Shown: positions 35,626 to 47,961, counted from the first letter of the stretch. The stretch is DNA of 64,000 bases from Xenosphaeropsis pyriputrescens (GCA_022609375.1 JAGKQE010000011.1:310001-374000), one strand, 5' to 3'. A program made the numbers and translations. The notes: a model not told the origin generated them from the letters alone.

Positions 35626-36933
35626 GATGTGAGCGTTACGCGCAATGAGCACTCCGTTCGAAGAGGGATGAAGGGAAGATTCTCTTGCCGGCTCTGCTGA
35701 AGGGAGTTTCGCGCAAGGAGATGGAACCCGGGGACAGCGGGATAAAGAAAAGGGAAGAAGAAAAAAAGACTCCTTTCTGGACAAGGCGCGCACGGAGCCT
35801 TCTCGAAAAGCGCAAGTGAAGATGTTGCGATGTTTGCGATATTGGAGAGTGTATGGGATCGCGATCATGTACTCATGGAGTCATGTAGATTTCAAATGCG
35901 AAGCAGCCCAGTCTGGCTTCACCTCCACCACGACGACTTCCACGCGCTGGCCGCTCCGAAGATGCCATTCCACTTGGGGGTGTATGCTGACAACGCCGTC
36001 TCTTGGCCGCTTCGAGCAATCGCTCGTCTAGAATAGGCGGGCGTGGAGGCTTGGGTTGGGCGTTGGGGTGGATTCCGCGCCATTGTTGATTCTGTGGATG
36101 GGCGCGCGGCGGGGTCTGGACTCGGGGTGTGTAGCGTGGGTTGGCGGAGGATTAGTGGGCAGAGTGGGCGAGTGGGGTTGCGAGCGAGCGCTGGTGCTTC
36201 TGGAATCTGGGGTCGATCTTTAACGTCGTGGGGTTCAGGTGACAGGTGATGAGGGCTGTGGAGATTACAGGCACCCCGCCACAGGATGTGTTCAGGGCTT
36301 CGTCGCGATCCCGTCTCGTAGGTAGATATTCATCATTGATGGCTTCTTTGGGTGTTTCAAAGGTCAAGGGGAAATCCGGGGATGGGCGTCGAAGGAATCC
36401 CTTTTCATACTCACGGCGTGGAGTAGAGTAGATAGATGCTTCGGGACCTTGCAGATTGCTTCCATTCCTCGAAGCACTTGACTTTGGCCTTTCCTCTGTC
36501 CTGGTGTCTGCATCAAGACCTGCCTTACTTCATCACTTCGTACAGAGTCGTCTTACTCGAAGTTACCTTAATGTGCATGTACGAGATGGCTCATGCAGCT
36601 GCATAAATAAGTCGTAAATAGTGTTGACGTGCTGATGCATAAACGATTGCATAAACTCAAGATCTACTTACTTTCATGGGAGTGTTCAAAATGATACATC
36701 TCCCACATTAGCATGTCCCAGAGTACGAAAAGTAAAATACGAAACAGCTCTCTTGATCTGGACTGAATTGAATCGAATGGAATTGAACTAATGTGTGACG
36801 TAAGACAAGTGCCGAGAAGCTGAGCGAGTCGCATATCAATTAATCAATTTATTGTTCATGATATCATGACCAAACAATGATTATATGAGCTTAAGTGTAC
36901 GATATATTGGATTGCTGTACCTTCCATACAGAT

Positions 36934-37127
36934 TTACTTGCTCAGATCCTGCATGATTGAAATTGTCATTGCAAGTTGTAGTATTATCTAGAGTAACAAA
37001 ATCATTCAAAGCTGTAAATTTTTGAAAATTTTAAGGTCACTGAGAGTGAAGAAGCTGTTTATGATTACACAGTCACTCAACAATATATTTGTACTTTCAG
37101 ACGAACCATAATAGAAGATCTGAGTGA
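36934..37127. mobile_element. MITE-like element with 18-bp interior repeats, copy E
   Basis: About 190 bp. The left end is TTACTTGCTCAGATCCTGCA. The right end, read inward on the other strand, is TCACTCAGATCTTCTATTAT, sharing CTCAGATC and the following AT pattern. The interior splits into 18-bp units such as AAGTTGTAGTATTATCTA and AAGCTGTAAATTTTTGAA. Next to the left end it has GATTGAAATTGTCATT, a sequence also present just inside the ends of the copies at 27.9 and 55.35 kb. Confidence 0.6.
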
Positions 37128-40100
37128 TCAGAACATGTGAATGAGACCTCCTAAACCTCACACTGCGTATCGTCCATGAAATTCAGCTTGGACGACAATA
37201 TCTACTCTTCATCTCGAATATCCTACACATGTGCTTTCAGCTACACTTGAAAGGACACGATACGCGCTTCCACAACACCTCGATTTGAGAAAGGCTGAGG
37301 TCACAGTAGCACAGCAGAGTATATATATATATAAATGGTGCCCATACAGGAAGGCAATGATAGTTGCAGGAGTTCCACCTGCACAGATGTAGGAGGGCGG
37401 CGATGCGCGGATATCATCTGCAGAGCTGTATACGGGTTCGACATAAACGTATGGGGTAGTCAGAGTGCCACAAACTCCCCGAAGCATCCAAGACACGAGG
37501 GAACTTAATGTTCTGGATTTGGTTCCAACAGTCTCGATCTCAGGTGAGCTGTAGCTACCCGCTCTTGCTGTCGTACATTATCACACTGGGCGTTCTGAAG
37601 TGATGCATGAGTTACATCAGCCTTCCAGTCAACCCGGAGTTTCATCGAATTGCTGATGCCAAGAAACCTTGTACTTGAGATAAGATATCGATATCTATAG
37701 TTTCTACTTATCAGACAAGCCATCCTTGATCTCAGGTATTCAAGTAATCACCGCTCTTCTGGCCACAAGGTACGCAGGTACATCTTTGGGTTCACTCGAA
37801 GGCAGAGCCCATATGCCGATGACCAGAAATAGGATGGTGACAACAACTTTTCGGAATTGTCGATGGCACAAGCTTAGTGTCGAGCTGTCACTATCAGCGA
37901 TAACAAAATATAGATGAAGTGAATCTCAAAGACTGTGTACGCTTTTTTGTGGGACAGTAGAGCAACGTCAGGGGGTTATATCTTGGCTCAATATGAAATC
38001 AAGAGGATATCGATCTCTATTCAACCGACGAGGTGATGTTTCTCGTGCTAACCATGTTGATCGTATCTGCAGTTCTTCCTACGTATGAACGATTGAAGTA
38101 GCATAACTGAGTGTAAGCACTGATGCAGATGATGATATGCCAGCCCGAAAACCCTTAAGAAATGGCTTAGTTGATAAACCGTGAGGCACACGAGTAATCC
38201 TTGACAACTTGAAAGCAAATTGTATATGCAAGATCCGCCTCGCATTTCACAGTGAACACTCGGAGCAATTTCGAGATCAATATCTACCGTTCAACCTCTG
38301 GGGGCGTGCACAAACATAGATGCGAGAGGAAGGTCAAAGACTGTGGCAATCCTGCTGACAAACTCCTTGCTTCTCACGTAGGACATGAAGCCTCGGCTTA
38401 CAAACGGCAGGGCTTCTCACACAAGAAGGAAAGCAACGAGGACCACATATTTGACGAGCATAACACTGAATCAATGTTTGCCATCCGATATAAGCTCTAA
38501 ATGTCAAGATGGTCAGCTGCCCGGAAAAGTAGCTGTCTTGTCATTGGCGGGGTTCGTGATACTAAGCGCGGAGGCTCAAGTGATCCCTCGAGCCACATGG
38601 GAGATCAATATACCATTGACGTATTCGCGGTAGCCTAGCATCATCGAAACAATGCTCCGAAGAGCATCATCCATCATCCATGGGGCGGCAAGATGTCATT
38701 GCTTTTCCAAGCTTTCCATTCTCACCTACATCATCGTCATCCACTCTGTTGGAATTGGAAGAATGGATGCCCAATGCCTTCTAGAAAATTCCCAGAGAAG
38801 GCCGAAGCTCCCTCTCATAACCTTAGGCAGGATGCCACGTGTAATGAAAATTGGTTGCGATGGTGAGAAATGAGAGAAGGAGAGCTGGGAGACCTGTGGA
38901 AGGCAAAACCCGTATAGCGAAGTAGCAGTATTTGGTGGAAGCAACTTGCTTATCCAGCTGCATACGGAAGCGCCTTTGGTCGCCGCAGGAAAGGGGCATT
39001 GGTTAACGTAAGGATGCTTGCGATGCAAGTCCAGGCCAAGCAAGGTAGAATAAAGCAGTGATTCCAGTGCAACGTGGTAGTGCTGTCAAGCTCCACCAAT
39101 GACAATGAACAGGCTTGTGCACCATCCGCATGAAGGCCCGAAAAGGCATGCGACTATCGTAAAATCACATTCTCCATTACGGCGAAGGGAATCCTGGAAA
39201 TCGCATGACGGTGAGTCGAAAACGAGGCAATGTCCAAGAACAACGCTGAGGTCGGTGAGGGATGTTGAGATGAAGCGTCCACAAACCAGAGAAATTTTCA
39301 TCGACTGAATCAAAGACTAAGCAGAGATAACTTAAGGGGCCGGGGAGAGGAGGCGTGATTTGAGAATGATCATGAAGGGATGAAATTCCTTCCAAGTGAT
39401 TGAGTGCGATTGAGCGTTTGGCGATAGGCAGGGGGCCGATGGTCGAGAGATATGCACCACAGCACCAACATAAACCCCGTCGCACTGACATTGCACTGAC
39501 ATGAACCCCTGCAAAAACCCAGCACAGTGGATGGAAATTTGTGACTAAGAAGATGGTGAGCCGTGTGCGAGGATGTGAGGATGTGAGAATGCCAGGGTGG
39601 CAGGGTGGCAGGATGTCAAGGAGAAGGGATGTCAAGAAGAAGAGGGCTGCAGCGAACATCCGCCAGAGCAGCAGCGGCCCGCAGTGTGCAGCCGTAGCCT
39701 ACGGACAGAGTAGGTAAGGTAGTGAGGAATTCGTGAGCGAGTAAGTAGTGCTGAACTCTGTTGATCGATGAGATCCGATGACTTTCGAATGTGTGGTTGA
39801 GATTGCACGGCGTCAATTCCGAGGGCGAAGGCAAGACTATCACAGCCTCTGTGATGTGTGATTGAGAGTTGAGAGGAGATGAGGCTGGCATTCTTTTTCG
39901 TCCGGTAAGGGTTCGGGGATAGTTACTGGATGACTGGGTGACTGATTGGGATGGCTTTGTGTTGTGTGATGGTGTTCGATGGGTGTTTGCAAGGTTCGAC
40001 GGAGGCATGGAAAGCATGTGTGAATGAATCTCTTCAACAGACGAGGTTGAGTTCGACGGTAGAGGTAGATGTTGCTCTGTATTTATCTGGTTGATTTATT

Positions 40101-40202
40101 TGCATTTGCATGCTTGGATAGTACAAGGCTGTACGATGTAAAGACCTTGAAAGACCCAAAGAAGCATGATTATGGGTGTGTAAGAATAGAAAAGAGAGCG
40201 AG

Positions 40203-40258
40203 TTTGTGCTGTGTTGTATTGTATTGTATTGTATTGTGTTGTATTGTGGATGTGTGTT
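40203..40258. repeat. Pentanucleotide repeat (TGTAT/TATTG)
   Basis: A run of TTGTA/TGTAT units with a few variants. Confidence 0.7.
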
Positions 40259-40318
40259 ATGTTGTAGATGTGATGAGATGATTGATGAGGTTGGGTGTTC
40301 GACTTCGGTGTGGCCTAA

Positions 40319-40382
40319 GGTGTGTGTGTGTGTGTGTGGTGATACGCTCACGCTCATGCTGATTCTCACGCTCACGCTCACG

Positions 40383-40423
<41 letters not shown>

Positions 40424-40450
40424 CATCACCATCACCATCACCCTTACCCT
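40319..40450. repeat. GT dinucleotide plus CTCACG/CTCACT hexanucleotide array
   Basis: A (GT)n tract is followed by CTCACG hexamers, then about seven CTCACT-type hexamers, then CACCAT hexamers and a CCCTTA pair. This is the largest microsatellite block in the window. Confidence 0.85.
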
Positions 40451-40683
40451 TATTTCCGCCCCAAGTATTCACACGAGTACCACGTACAAGTATGTTCCTC
40501 AATATAAATATAAACATAGATATGCAGGATATTGAGCTACATTGATTCGAATCCTCTTTTCAACACCCTTTGTTACTCATTGCACCTGCAACTGCAATGC
40601 AGCATTGAGAGAGATAGAAAAGAGGAAGAGAGAGTAGAGTATCTATCCGTACCGGAACGAGTCACGTACATCCATCCATTCAT

Positions 40684-40738
40684 ACATTTACATCTACATC
40701 TACATCTACATCTGCATATGTACATGTACATGTACATG
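40684..40738. repeat. TACATC / TACATG hexanucleotide repeats
   Basis: Four TACATC units followed by TACATG units. Confidence 0.75.
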
Positions 40739-41028
40739 CTCCAGACAACATCTATTGCCTACGCTACCCTCCGATTGCCTGTCTCTAAATCCAGCGACAT
40801 CCTGTGTCATCTCTCATAAGTCAATTGATCGAATATCCTGCTTTCGCCTTTTCAGCTGAAGCTCTGTGGCTACATATCTGGACGTCGTTCCAGCCACTCA
40901 ATTTCAACCCCACAAGCCCACCCCTTCTCCACCGGAGCGAGGGCCAACAAGAGGTATTTGTACATACTACTTAGGTACTGTACTTGACAACCTACCACCG
41001 AGTTAGATCCATACCTCCCTGGCTACTG

Positions 41029-41052
41029 GCACCTGGCACCTGGCACCTGGCC
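41029..41052. repeat. Heptanucleotide repeat CTGGCAC
   Basis: Three and a half exact copies of a 7-bp unit. Confidence 0.7.
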
Positions 41053-42350
41053 ATCTAGCAAAAGTCTCTTGTATTGCCCTGGTACTGCCCAGGTACAGGC
41101 ACTTGACTCCCCGCCCCAACACTTACCAACCAACGCCCCCCCCCCAAGCACCTTCTTCCAACATCACAATATCACGTCCGTGTTATCGACCACCAATATC
41201 GCAACATTGTACTCTCTGGTACTAACTCGACCTGGCCTGTCCTGTTCTGACCTATCCTGTATAACTACCGACATCAACAAGTCCTGCTCCTATCTGAGAA
41301 AGACATACCGAGAAGTCAGAGTTCATACATCATCATATAGGTCATCCTCTCTGCCTTACCTTGGTGCTCAACCTCGTACACTTCAGCTGGCTGTGCTCAA
41401 TCTATGGATACATACAAATGACATCTCATATCCAATCCATGGCCATCCGCTGAAGGTCCAGAGGTCCAGAGGTCCAAAGATCCAAAGGTCTAAAGGTCTA
41501 AAGGTACTGACTGGTATACATACCCCGTACTACCAGGTTATTTGTATACGATCGCCGTCGTATTTCCAGCTTCCTGCTTCCCCGATACATTTAGTGTCCG
41601 TCTACATTTCATGCATCTTTCTCTCTAACAACACCGCCGTTGAGAAAATCTCTCAGCGCCATCAATCTCGCTTGATCGAGTCGACCGACACTACGGGACG
41701 GGGCCCCTTTCGAACGGAGCTTGTCCGAGTTTCAAGGCCCTCAAATAAACTAATACTTCACCCATTCCAAGATTCCGTAAGTCACACTTTCATTCCTCTT
41801 GTATTTCTAATTCCCCTCCCCCCCCCAATTTCTGAAATATCCGGAATCAACGAGCCTCTTCTTCTGTCTTCCAGTATTTTCTTTTAATAACTTGGACATC
41901 CAATTAACGTTGTCGCAGCATAAAATTCTACCCCTGCCACACCGGGCACTACTGTGTGTTGGCACAAAGCCCGTTGCGACCCAACGTCCCTCCAACCTAC
42001 TTATACCACAGCAATCCCGGAGCCCTTCTTTTTCGCATTTCATCTTGCTCAATGAGTCAATAGTCACATTCAAAGAAATCATCTTTTGAAAATTCAATCA
42101 TCTTGCACGTTCCTGTTGGGTTGACTATCATTGCCCGTCATTCCGGAGATCTTAGGTCAATATTCACAACTTGGACATGTTTGAGAAAAAGGACCAGTTC
42201 TCCCTCCTCTACCTCACCCGGAACGAATATACTCCAAGCTGATATACACCATTTCTGGAGACCCTGACCTGTCCTCTGACGAATTTCACACTTCTATTTC
42301 TTTCTCTTTTCTTGTTGTTTGGTAGTCTATAGGACAACGCAAGAGCAAGA

Positions 42351-43571
42351 ATGTATACAACCTACAAACCCCCACCACGACCAGCCGACTTCTACGGCTA
42401 CTCGAGCGCGTCACCCTCGTCCTCTCCGGGATACGGATACTATACTTCTCGGACAGGACCACCACCGAGGATGCATGCACGTCATCAGAGTAGTGACGAC
42501 TACTCATTTTCACCACGAGGGCCAGCGTACCCATCGCCGCGTTACAACTCCACAGGTCACTACTCTACCCGGGCGGAAACCACATCGCCATTTGGCAATC
42601 CCGAATATGTGAGTTCAAAAGCTCGAAAGTCGCCGCGTGATCACCAAGCATGGTCACAGGCGCAACCCAAACGGCACGCCGTCTCACATTCGTTTCGAGC
42701 CTCTTTTGGGGATTCCGACGAAGAAGAGTATCTCTACGAGCAACATGTCTGCATGATGGATGCCAGAGCAGAGGCGGATCTTGACAATAACTACTATCGT
42801 GGACATGGCACTGATCAGTATTACTCTCCTCCTCAGGCCCAAGGTTATTATGAAAGAGATATACCGATCTACAATGCCTCCACGCCAACACCCGGTCGCT
42901 CGCCATACTACGAACCTGAAAGACGGAGTCGTCCTCGACGATCTTCAGCTTCGGCTGCACGACCATCTCAAACCACACGACCGTCTTCTTCATCGAAGAA
43001 AGCCGCTCATCCGCCGACAAGACACGCTACTGAGGCCGACGCAGACAACCGACGCATTCCCACCGGTTACTCCCTCAAAAACTGGGATCCAACTGAGGAA
43101 CCTATCTTGCTTCTTGGCAGCGTTTTCGATGCCAACTCTCTTGGCAAGTGGATCTATGACTGGACTGTCTACCACCATGGCCCAACTGCCCCTATTTCCG
43201 ATGTGGCCGGTGAACTCTGGGTACTCCTTATTCAACTTGCGGGCAAACTCAAGCGTGCTGAAGAAGGCATGGACCGCATTCGCTCCCCAGATAACAGGGA
43301 CATAGTGGATGGTTTTATTGAGAGTGGCGATAGACTCACCGAGAGATTACAGAGACTACTGAAGGCATGCGAAAAGCCGATGCTGAAAGTTGGCAAGAAG
43401 AGTCGTGATGGCGCACAACTAGGAAAGAATGCCGGAACTGAGTTTGTAGACTCCATCTTCGGTCGGGATAGACAACTCGAGAACACGGAGAAATTCATGA
43501 GTTCCGTCAGATTGTGGAATATGCGCTTCGACGCTAACTGCGAAGACATTCTACGAAGACCTTACGCTTAA
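42351..43571 (+). CDS. Conserved Pezizomycotina protein ('gp1-like'), function unknown
   Basis: A single uninterrupted frame of 406 aa. Residues 1-235 are Pro/Ser/Tyr/Arg-rich and disordered (YKPPPRPADFYGYSS at the start), with an acidic GDSDEEEYLYEQ patch near 120. Residues 236-406 form a compact conserved domain. It begins PTGYSLKNWDPTEEPILLL and continues with SVFDANSLGKWIYDWTVYHHG and a helical segment (GELWVLLIQLAGKLKRAEE). Databases often label this fungal family 'vegetative cell wall protein gp1' because of the Pro-rich part. There is no signal peptide or membrane segment, so a wall role is not supported here. I cannot assign a function. The leader region upstream is unusually long and pyrimidine-rich. 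Confidence 0.85.
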   Translation: MYTTYKPPPRPADFYGYSSASPSSSPGYGYYTSRTGPPPRMHARHQSSDDYSFSPRGPAYPSPRYNSTGHYSTRAETTSPFGNPEYVSSKARKSPRDHQAWSQAQPKRHAVSHSFRASFGDSDEEEYLYEQHVCMMDARAEADLDNNYYRGHGTDQYYSPPQAQGYYERDIPIYNASTPTPGRSPYYEPERRSRPRRSSASAARPSQTTRPSSSSKKAAHPPTRHATEADADNRRIPTGYSLKNWDPTEEPILLLGSVFDANSLGKWIYDWTVYHHGPTAPISDVAGELWVLLIQLAGKLKRAEEGMDRIRSPDNRDIVDGFIESGDRLTERLQRLLKACEKPMLKVGKKSRDGAQLGKNAGTEFVDSIFGRDRQLENTEKFMSSVRLWNMRFDANCEDILRRPYA

Positions 43572-44336
43572 GCTCCAGCTTATTGCTGCTACAAGAGATA
43601 TATGATCTTTCTCTCTTTTCCCTTTTGGGATGGACGGTCTGACGTTTTTTTGGGGACTTTTTAGGAGTCGATTTGATCTCACTTACATTACGATACCACT
43701 GCGCGAATTGAACTGGATGGGAAATGGACCGCGGAGTTTTCATTGCACGAGTGCACTGTAAGATATGAGAATCTGGATGGGGCAACCCGTGGAGCATTTT
43801 GAAGGAAGGGCATTTATTGCATCATGGAAGGACAAAAAAAGTTTACAGCATTTCCTTTTCAGTCTTGTTCGGAAGTTGGGTCTCATTTTTGTTTTTGTTT
43901 TTGTTTTTGGAAGAGGGGGAACATGATACATGGGCTGTTTTGAAAGTTGGATATTGGATTTCTGCTTTGGGTTCGGATATCTTGACCATGGAGGTTGTAA
44001 TCGTAGTTTCTGTTCGTTCCTCTCTGTCTCTTTTGCTGGCATGGCTTATTTGATACGGACCATTTTTTCCTTTCGTAACTGCGAATACCCAGCGTAAAGT
44101 ACTTTGAATACAAATCCATTACAAATCCAGATGTCGGCTGTACCATGCAAGTGATGTGCTCGCGCCCACAACAATCTTCACTTCCTCATCTAATCATCTA
44201 CCCACCAAGACAGCCAGTAATTCATCACCATTGGCGATAATCCATCAACACCATCCACTACCCCCATACGTAAAAACATTCATAGTACATCCCCATAAAA
44301 AGCACCGCCGTTCCTACACTCCCAACGCACACCACA

Positions 44337-44392
44337 CCTTACCTTACCTTACCTAACATCACCTCACCTCACCTCACCTCACCTCACCAACC
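44337..44392. repeat. Pentanucleotide repeats (ACCTT, then ACCTC)
   Basis: Three ACCTT units shade into about six ACCTC units, all 5 bp. Confidence 0.8.
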
Positions 44393-44649
44393 CCCCTGCT
44401 CCTTCTTAGTCTTGGTCGTTACTCGCTACGACGTTACCCCTCTTCTAAGCGCCCACGACCCATTCCATGACCGTCTGCATGAGACTCCCGCATATGCGTC
44501 TGCGTCTGCATCTGCATCTCCTCCCTGCATCTCCTCCTGCGCCGCGGCCCTTCACCACCACCACCGTAACCCCCCTTGCGCTCTCTGCCCAGCAGTGCGG
44601 CACGGCCGCGTGTGGTGTGCCGTTGTGTGTGCATGGGTCTTGGGGATGT

Positions 44650-44692
44650 GGAATTGGAATTGGAGTTGGAGTTGGAGTTGGAGTTGGAGTTG
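44650..44692. repeat. Hexanucleotide repeat TTGGAG
   Basis: About seven TTGGAA/TTGGAG units followed by a G-rich GGGGATG tail. Confidence 0.8.
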
Positions 44693-45968
44693 GGGGCGGG
44701 GACGGGGATGGGGATGGGGGTTTGTGAATTGGAAGTTTTCTGTTGCTGGCCGAGGAATGACCGGGAGGTCTTCTTGGGTGGTTGAGTCGTGTATAGGTAG
44801 GTACTCTACTCTGCAAGGCAGTTTTGGCTCTTGAGCTGCTGGGGATGTCGAGTTGAAGTTGGGTTTTGGGGGCTGGTGAGGGGTTCTGCCTTGGAGGTGG
44901 AGTTGGAGTTGATTGTTCACGGTTGCGTGCCTGTGTCTACAGTGCCTCATGTATGGCGTCTGTTGGAGATTATGCGATGTTCGATGAGCTGGGATGCATC
45001 TCTTCTGATGATCTCTATTAATCACTTCTCTATTACTCCAGCTTGCGTGGAAGAGAAAGGTGCAGTCCACCTTGGGGGCCTGTTGCATTAGTTTTGTGGG
45101 TGTTGGGACTTGGGACTTGGGACTTGGGACTTGTGGAGATTCTGCACTCTCCTGGCATATATGCTTGAGTGAGAGAAGCGCAGTATCTTCAGCATGGATT
45201 ATTGATCTGATCGTTGGTCTGTTTTGTTCTTGTGAGCTTCAGGTGCATTGAAAGGCTTCAAGTATCATGCCTGAACTGTAGCCATAGCACTGGAAGCATT
45301 TAACAAAATTAGTTCATCAGATATATTAATCAACATACAGTAAGTAGGTAGGTAGGGTATCAGGGGGGAAAGTGAGTAAAAGTACTTTAGATGCAGCTAC
45401 AGTACCTGACTGTATTTGTCATCTAATTTTGTTGACTCTTTAACTTTTGATCAGTATACTGCCATATTATCTGCTGAAAGTAAAACTTAATAAGTTAGAT
45501 ATGGAGAGTTCAGTTGCTTTTGTTGCGATTCAATGAGACTTGGAAAGGTGAGGAGCTTGCTACTCTACGGAATGCTTTATATTTCCGCGCTATGCCAGGT
45601 CTACTGCCGTGTTTATCATTATCCCACCGACCATCAGGTATCTGTATTCCTGCACTGCTTTCTCTCATGCTCTTCATGACGTTCAAAAAGATAGACAATG
45701 CAGAAAGTATATACTGAATCGCCTTGGAAATCAAAAAGGGAGATCCGTAATCCGCAAACCGAAAGATTTGCTTTGCGTCAGTACAATACATAAACTACCC
45801 ACCTACTGTACCTCTCAAAGGGCAATTCTGCTGCCCTGAAACCTTACCGCAAGGCTAAAATTTAGAAACGACGAGGCTAGAGCATTTGTTCTTCAACGAA
45901 ACCATCTCAACGCGCTCTCGACCTCAAAGAAAGTCAATTGTAGCTGTCACGGGCTTTCAAAATCAGCC

Positions 45969-47135
45969 ATGCATTATATCCGCTTCCTCAAACTGCCCAA
46001 ACTCTCGCCGCCAAGGTCCTCTCAGAAGAGCGCACCCTGCGACCTCTCCGCCAAAATCACCATCGCCAATGACCTCGGCGAGCTCTTTCTCACAACTGCC
46101 GTCCCGCTGAGATGCGTGCTGGCCATTCACAACGGCGCCGCTGTCCAGCAGCTTGCTTTCGAGACGGCGTGGCCGCCCCATGCGCGTGCGTTAGCGATAG
46201 AGTTTCCTGTGCCTGCGAGGTATCTGCGTGCAGGAGGGAAGGCGCTGGGGTGTGAATTGCGGGTTTCTGCCGATGTGAAGTCGGGGGATGGTTTTGGGAA
46301 GGGTGATGTGATCTCGGTGTTCAGTGAAACTTTTGGACTGGACGGGTTGGGTAGTGGGAGTGCGACTATGAAGAGAGTGCTTGGGGAGGGAGAGCAAGCG
46401 CTCGTTATCAGGGAAGAGAAGGGTGAGAGCATTGCGAGACATATATGGGATGCGGGACTTGTTCTTTCGGAAAATCTAGGTGCTATGGTTTGCAATGATC
46501 GAGACGAAGTGGCTAAACAGCTGCCCAGGAGTTGTGAAGCGTTGAGGAGGGTGAATGTCAGGGTTATTGAGTTGGGAACCGGAGTAGGGCTTGTCGGTCT
46601 CAAACTGGCGGACATCTTGAAGATAGAGAAAGACGGAGCTGGAAAGTCAAAAATCCTCCTGACAGATTTGGAGGACGCTAAAGAGATTGTCGAAATGAAC
46701 ATGGGCACAAGAGAAGTGGTAACTGATGTGGAAGTCGATTTCAAGGAGTTAGACTGGACAGAGCCTCTACCTGAAGCTATCAAACAGGAGCATTGGGATG
46801 TTGTACTCGTTGCGGATTGTACATATAATCCGGACTATGCACAGGCTCTGGTGAATACTATCAAGGCAATTGTTGTTGGCAATGACTTGAAACACAAATC
46901 TGGTAGGGAAACTGTAGTATTGCTGGCTATGAAGCCAAGACATGCTGCGGAAAATGTCTTCTTCGATTATATGAAGGAAGCTGGCTTGCCTGTCTTTGAA
47001 GAGGCTAAAATCTCTGTACCTGTCCTTGGCAGCGAAGAACAGCATATCCGGATCTTGGGGTTTGGATTGGCTAAATCCGAACTTGAAGACGAAAATGGGG
47101 AATATATTTCCAAGAGAAGACGAACTGAAAAATAG
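45969..47135 (+). CDS. Family-16 (METTL21-like) methyltransferase
   Basis: A single exon of 388 aa. The C-terminal half is a seven-beta-strand SAM-dependent methyltransferase. Motif I is VIELGTGVGLVGLKLA at about 199-214. An acidic motif II region (LLTDLEDA) follows, and the family-defining D-C-x-Y string is DVVLVADCTYNPDY (about 277-290). Family 16 contains protein-lysine methyltransferases (yeast Efm proteins and Rrg1, animal METTL21), so a non-histone protein substrate is the likeliest guess. The N-terminal ~180 residues contain a Pro/Ser-rich start and a beta-rich domain (LRCVLAIHNGAAVQQLAFE) that may help substrate recognition. The chain ends with a basic SKRRRTEK, a possible nuclear signal. 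The exact target is unknown. Confidence 0.85.
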   Translation: MHYIRFLKLPKLSPPRSSQKSAPCDLSAKITIANDLGELFLTTAVPLRCVLAIHNGAAVQQLAFETAWPPHARALAIEFPVPARYLRAGGKALGCELRVSADVKSGDGFGKGDVISVFSETFGLDGLGSGSATMKRVLGEGEQALVIREEKGESIARHIWDAGLVLSENLGAMVCNDRDEVAKQLPRSCEALRRVNVRVIELGTGVGLVGLKLADILKIEKDGAGKSKILLTDLEDAKEIVEMNMGTREVVTDVEVDFKELDWTEPLPEAIKQEHWDVVLVADCTYNPDYAQALVNTIKAIVVGNDLKHKSGRETVVLLAMKPRHAAENVFFDYMKEAGLPVFEEAKISVPVLGSEEQHIRILGFGLAKSELEDENGEYISKRRRTEK

Positions 47136-47439
47136 GGTCATCGCAGGCATCATAAAGAGGAAAACATACTCTTAAGCAATCGAGGGCGTTGACCAAGAAC
47201 TGGAGTAGATGGGCTTTCTCTCCATAGATGTTTGACCTCAAGGACCACTTCGAGCCAACGGTGATATCGACAATCACCTGATCACAATGTCAGATCAACG
47301 CAGATTTTGGGATAGCATGTTCAATGACTATGACTATCTAAAGACACGCACAATGGCTCGTAAAGAGTTCCAGCAGTTCAGAACCTTCCACCTCATGGCA
47401 ATTTGAGAACCATATGATCCATGGAAGGCTAGGACCGGT
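47136..47439. other. Short convergent intergenic region
   Basis: About 300 bp between two stop codons. Nothing recognised. Confidence 0.4.
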
Positions 47440-47961
47440 CTAATAGTAGGTACGGGCGGCGTTAGCAGTGCCTTCATGGTATCCGTCGACTTTACCAGTC
47501 TTGTTAAAAGTCTATACTATGGTCAGCACCGTTATCAAAACTCGAGAAGAGATGCCGCATACCTGGGATGCGACGAAGTCATCATATTGACAGTCACACT
47601 TCTGTTCATCACAGCCGCAGATTTCGCGGACTCCGACGTTACGGAAGGCCTTCCATGGTATCTTGCCATCCTTGTTTATGCGAGGATTGTAGGCAAGGAC
47701 GGTGTTGACTCCAAGAACATGCTTGATCTGGACTACATCGCCGACGGCAACCTCAAGCTCGCCGGGATTTTGACACTTGCGCTTGACGGCAAGGAGAGCT
47801 CCCGGGACTTGGCCTGCTGGCTCATCTGGTGAGCGAACCAAATCCCAGGACTGTTTCGAAGAGCCATTCGAAAGCTCCGTCTCGCTTTTGACCCTATTGA
47901 TGATGAGATCGGTGGCCTCCTGGGCAACATCTCTCCAGACGTCGTTTGAAATGACGGACAT
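47440..47961 (-). CDS. Unrecognised 156-aa protein with a CXCX4CXC knuckle
   Basis: Two exons, 47961-47563 and 47511-47440, spliced in phase 0. I do not recognise the family. The N-terminus (MSVISNDVWRDVAQEATDLI) looks like an amphipathic helix. The middle (GALLAVKRKCQNPGELEVAVGDVVQIKHV) suggests a small beta-barrel. Near residues 116-125 comes ICGCDEQKCDC, a compact four-cysteine group that could bind metal. The ending (VDGYHEGTANAARTYY) is encoded in the second exon. The frame is open upstream to 48108. A TATA-like TATAAG sits at about 48,121-48,116, so the ATG at 48108 would fall within ~15 bp of it; the ATG at 47961 is therefore preferred. No signal peptide or membrane segment. Confidence 0.65.

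Larger units (their letters stand above)
35626..42350. other. Gene-free region of about 6.7 kb
   Basis: The longest gene-free tract in the window. 35.8-36.4 kb is GC-rich (KHA1 promoter side), and 36.6-37.2 kb is AT-rich with one 18-bp-repeat element. 37.2-40.0 kb has only unsupported open frames. 40.2-40.75 kb is dense in microsatellites, and 41.1-42.35 kb is pyrimidine-rich. Frames such as 39177-39659 (-) contain repeated sequence and no domain. I see no tRNA. Confidence 0.5.
43572..45968. other. Intergenic region with simple repeats
   Basis: About 2.4 kb with two microsatellites (annotated separately) and a GGGACTT heptamer tract near 45,107-45,135. 45.25-45.55 kb is AT-rich. Frames on both strands near 44.4-45.1 kb are low-complexity products of the repeats. 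Confidence 0.45.

Noticed and set aside
39177..39659. 160-codon minus-strand frame resembling a secreted protein
   Set aside because: The hydrophobic start is produced by repeated sequence (GGATGT/GGCAGG tracts), and no conserved part or intron structure is seen.
40541..40560. TTCGAATCC, a tRNA T-loop look-alike
   Set aside because: No matching A box or acceptor stem upstream.
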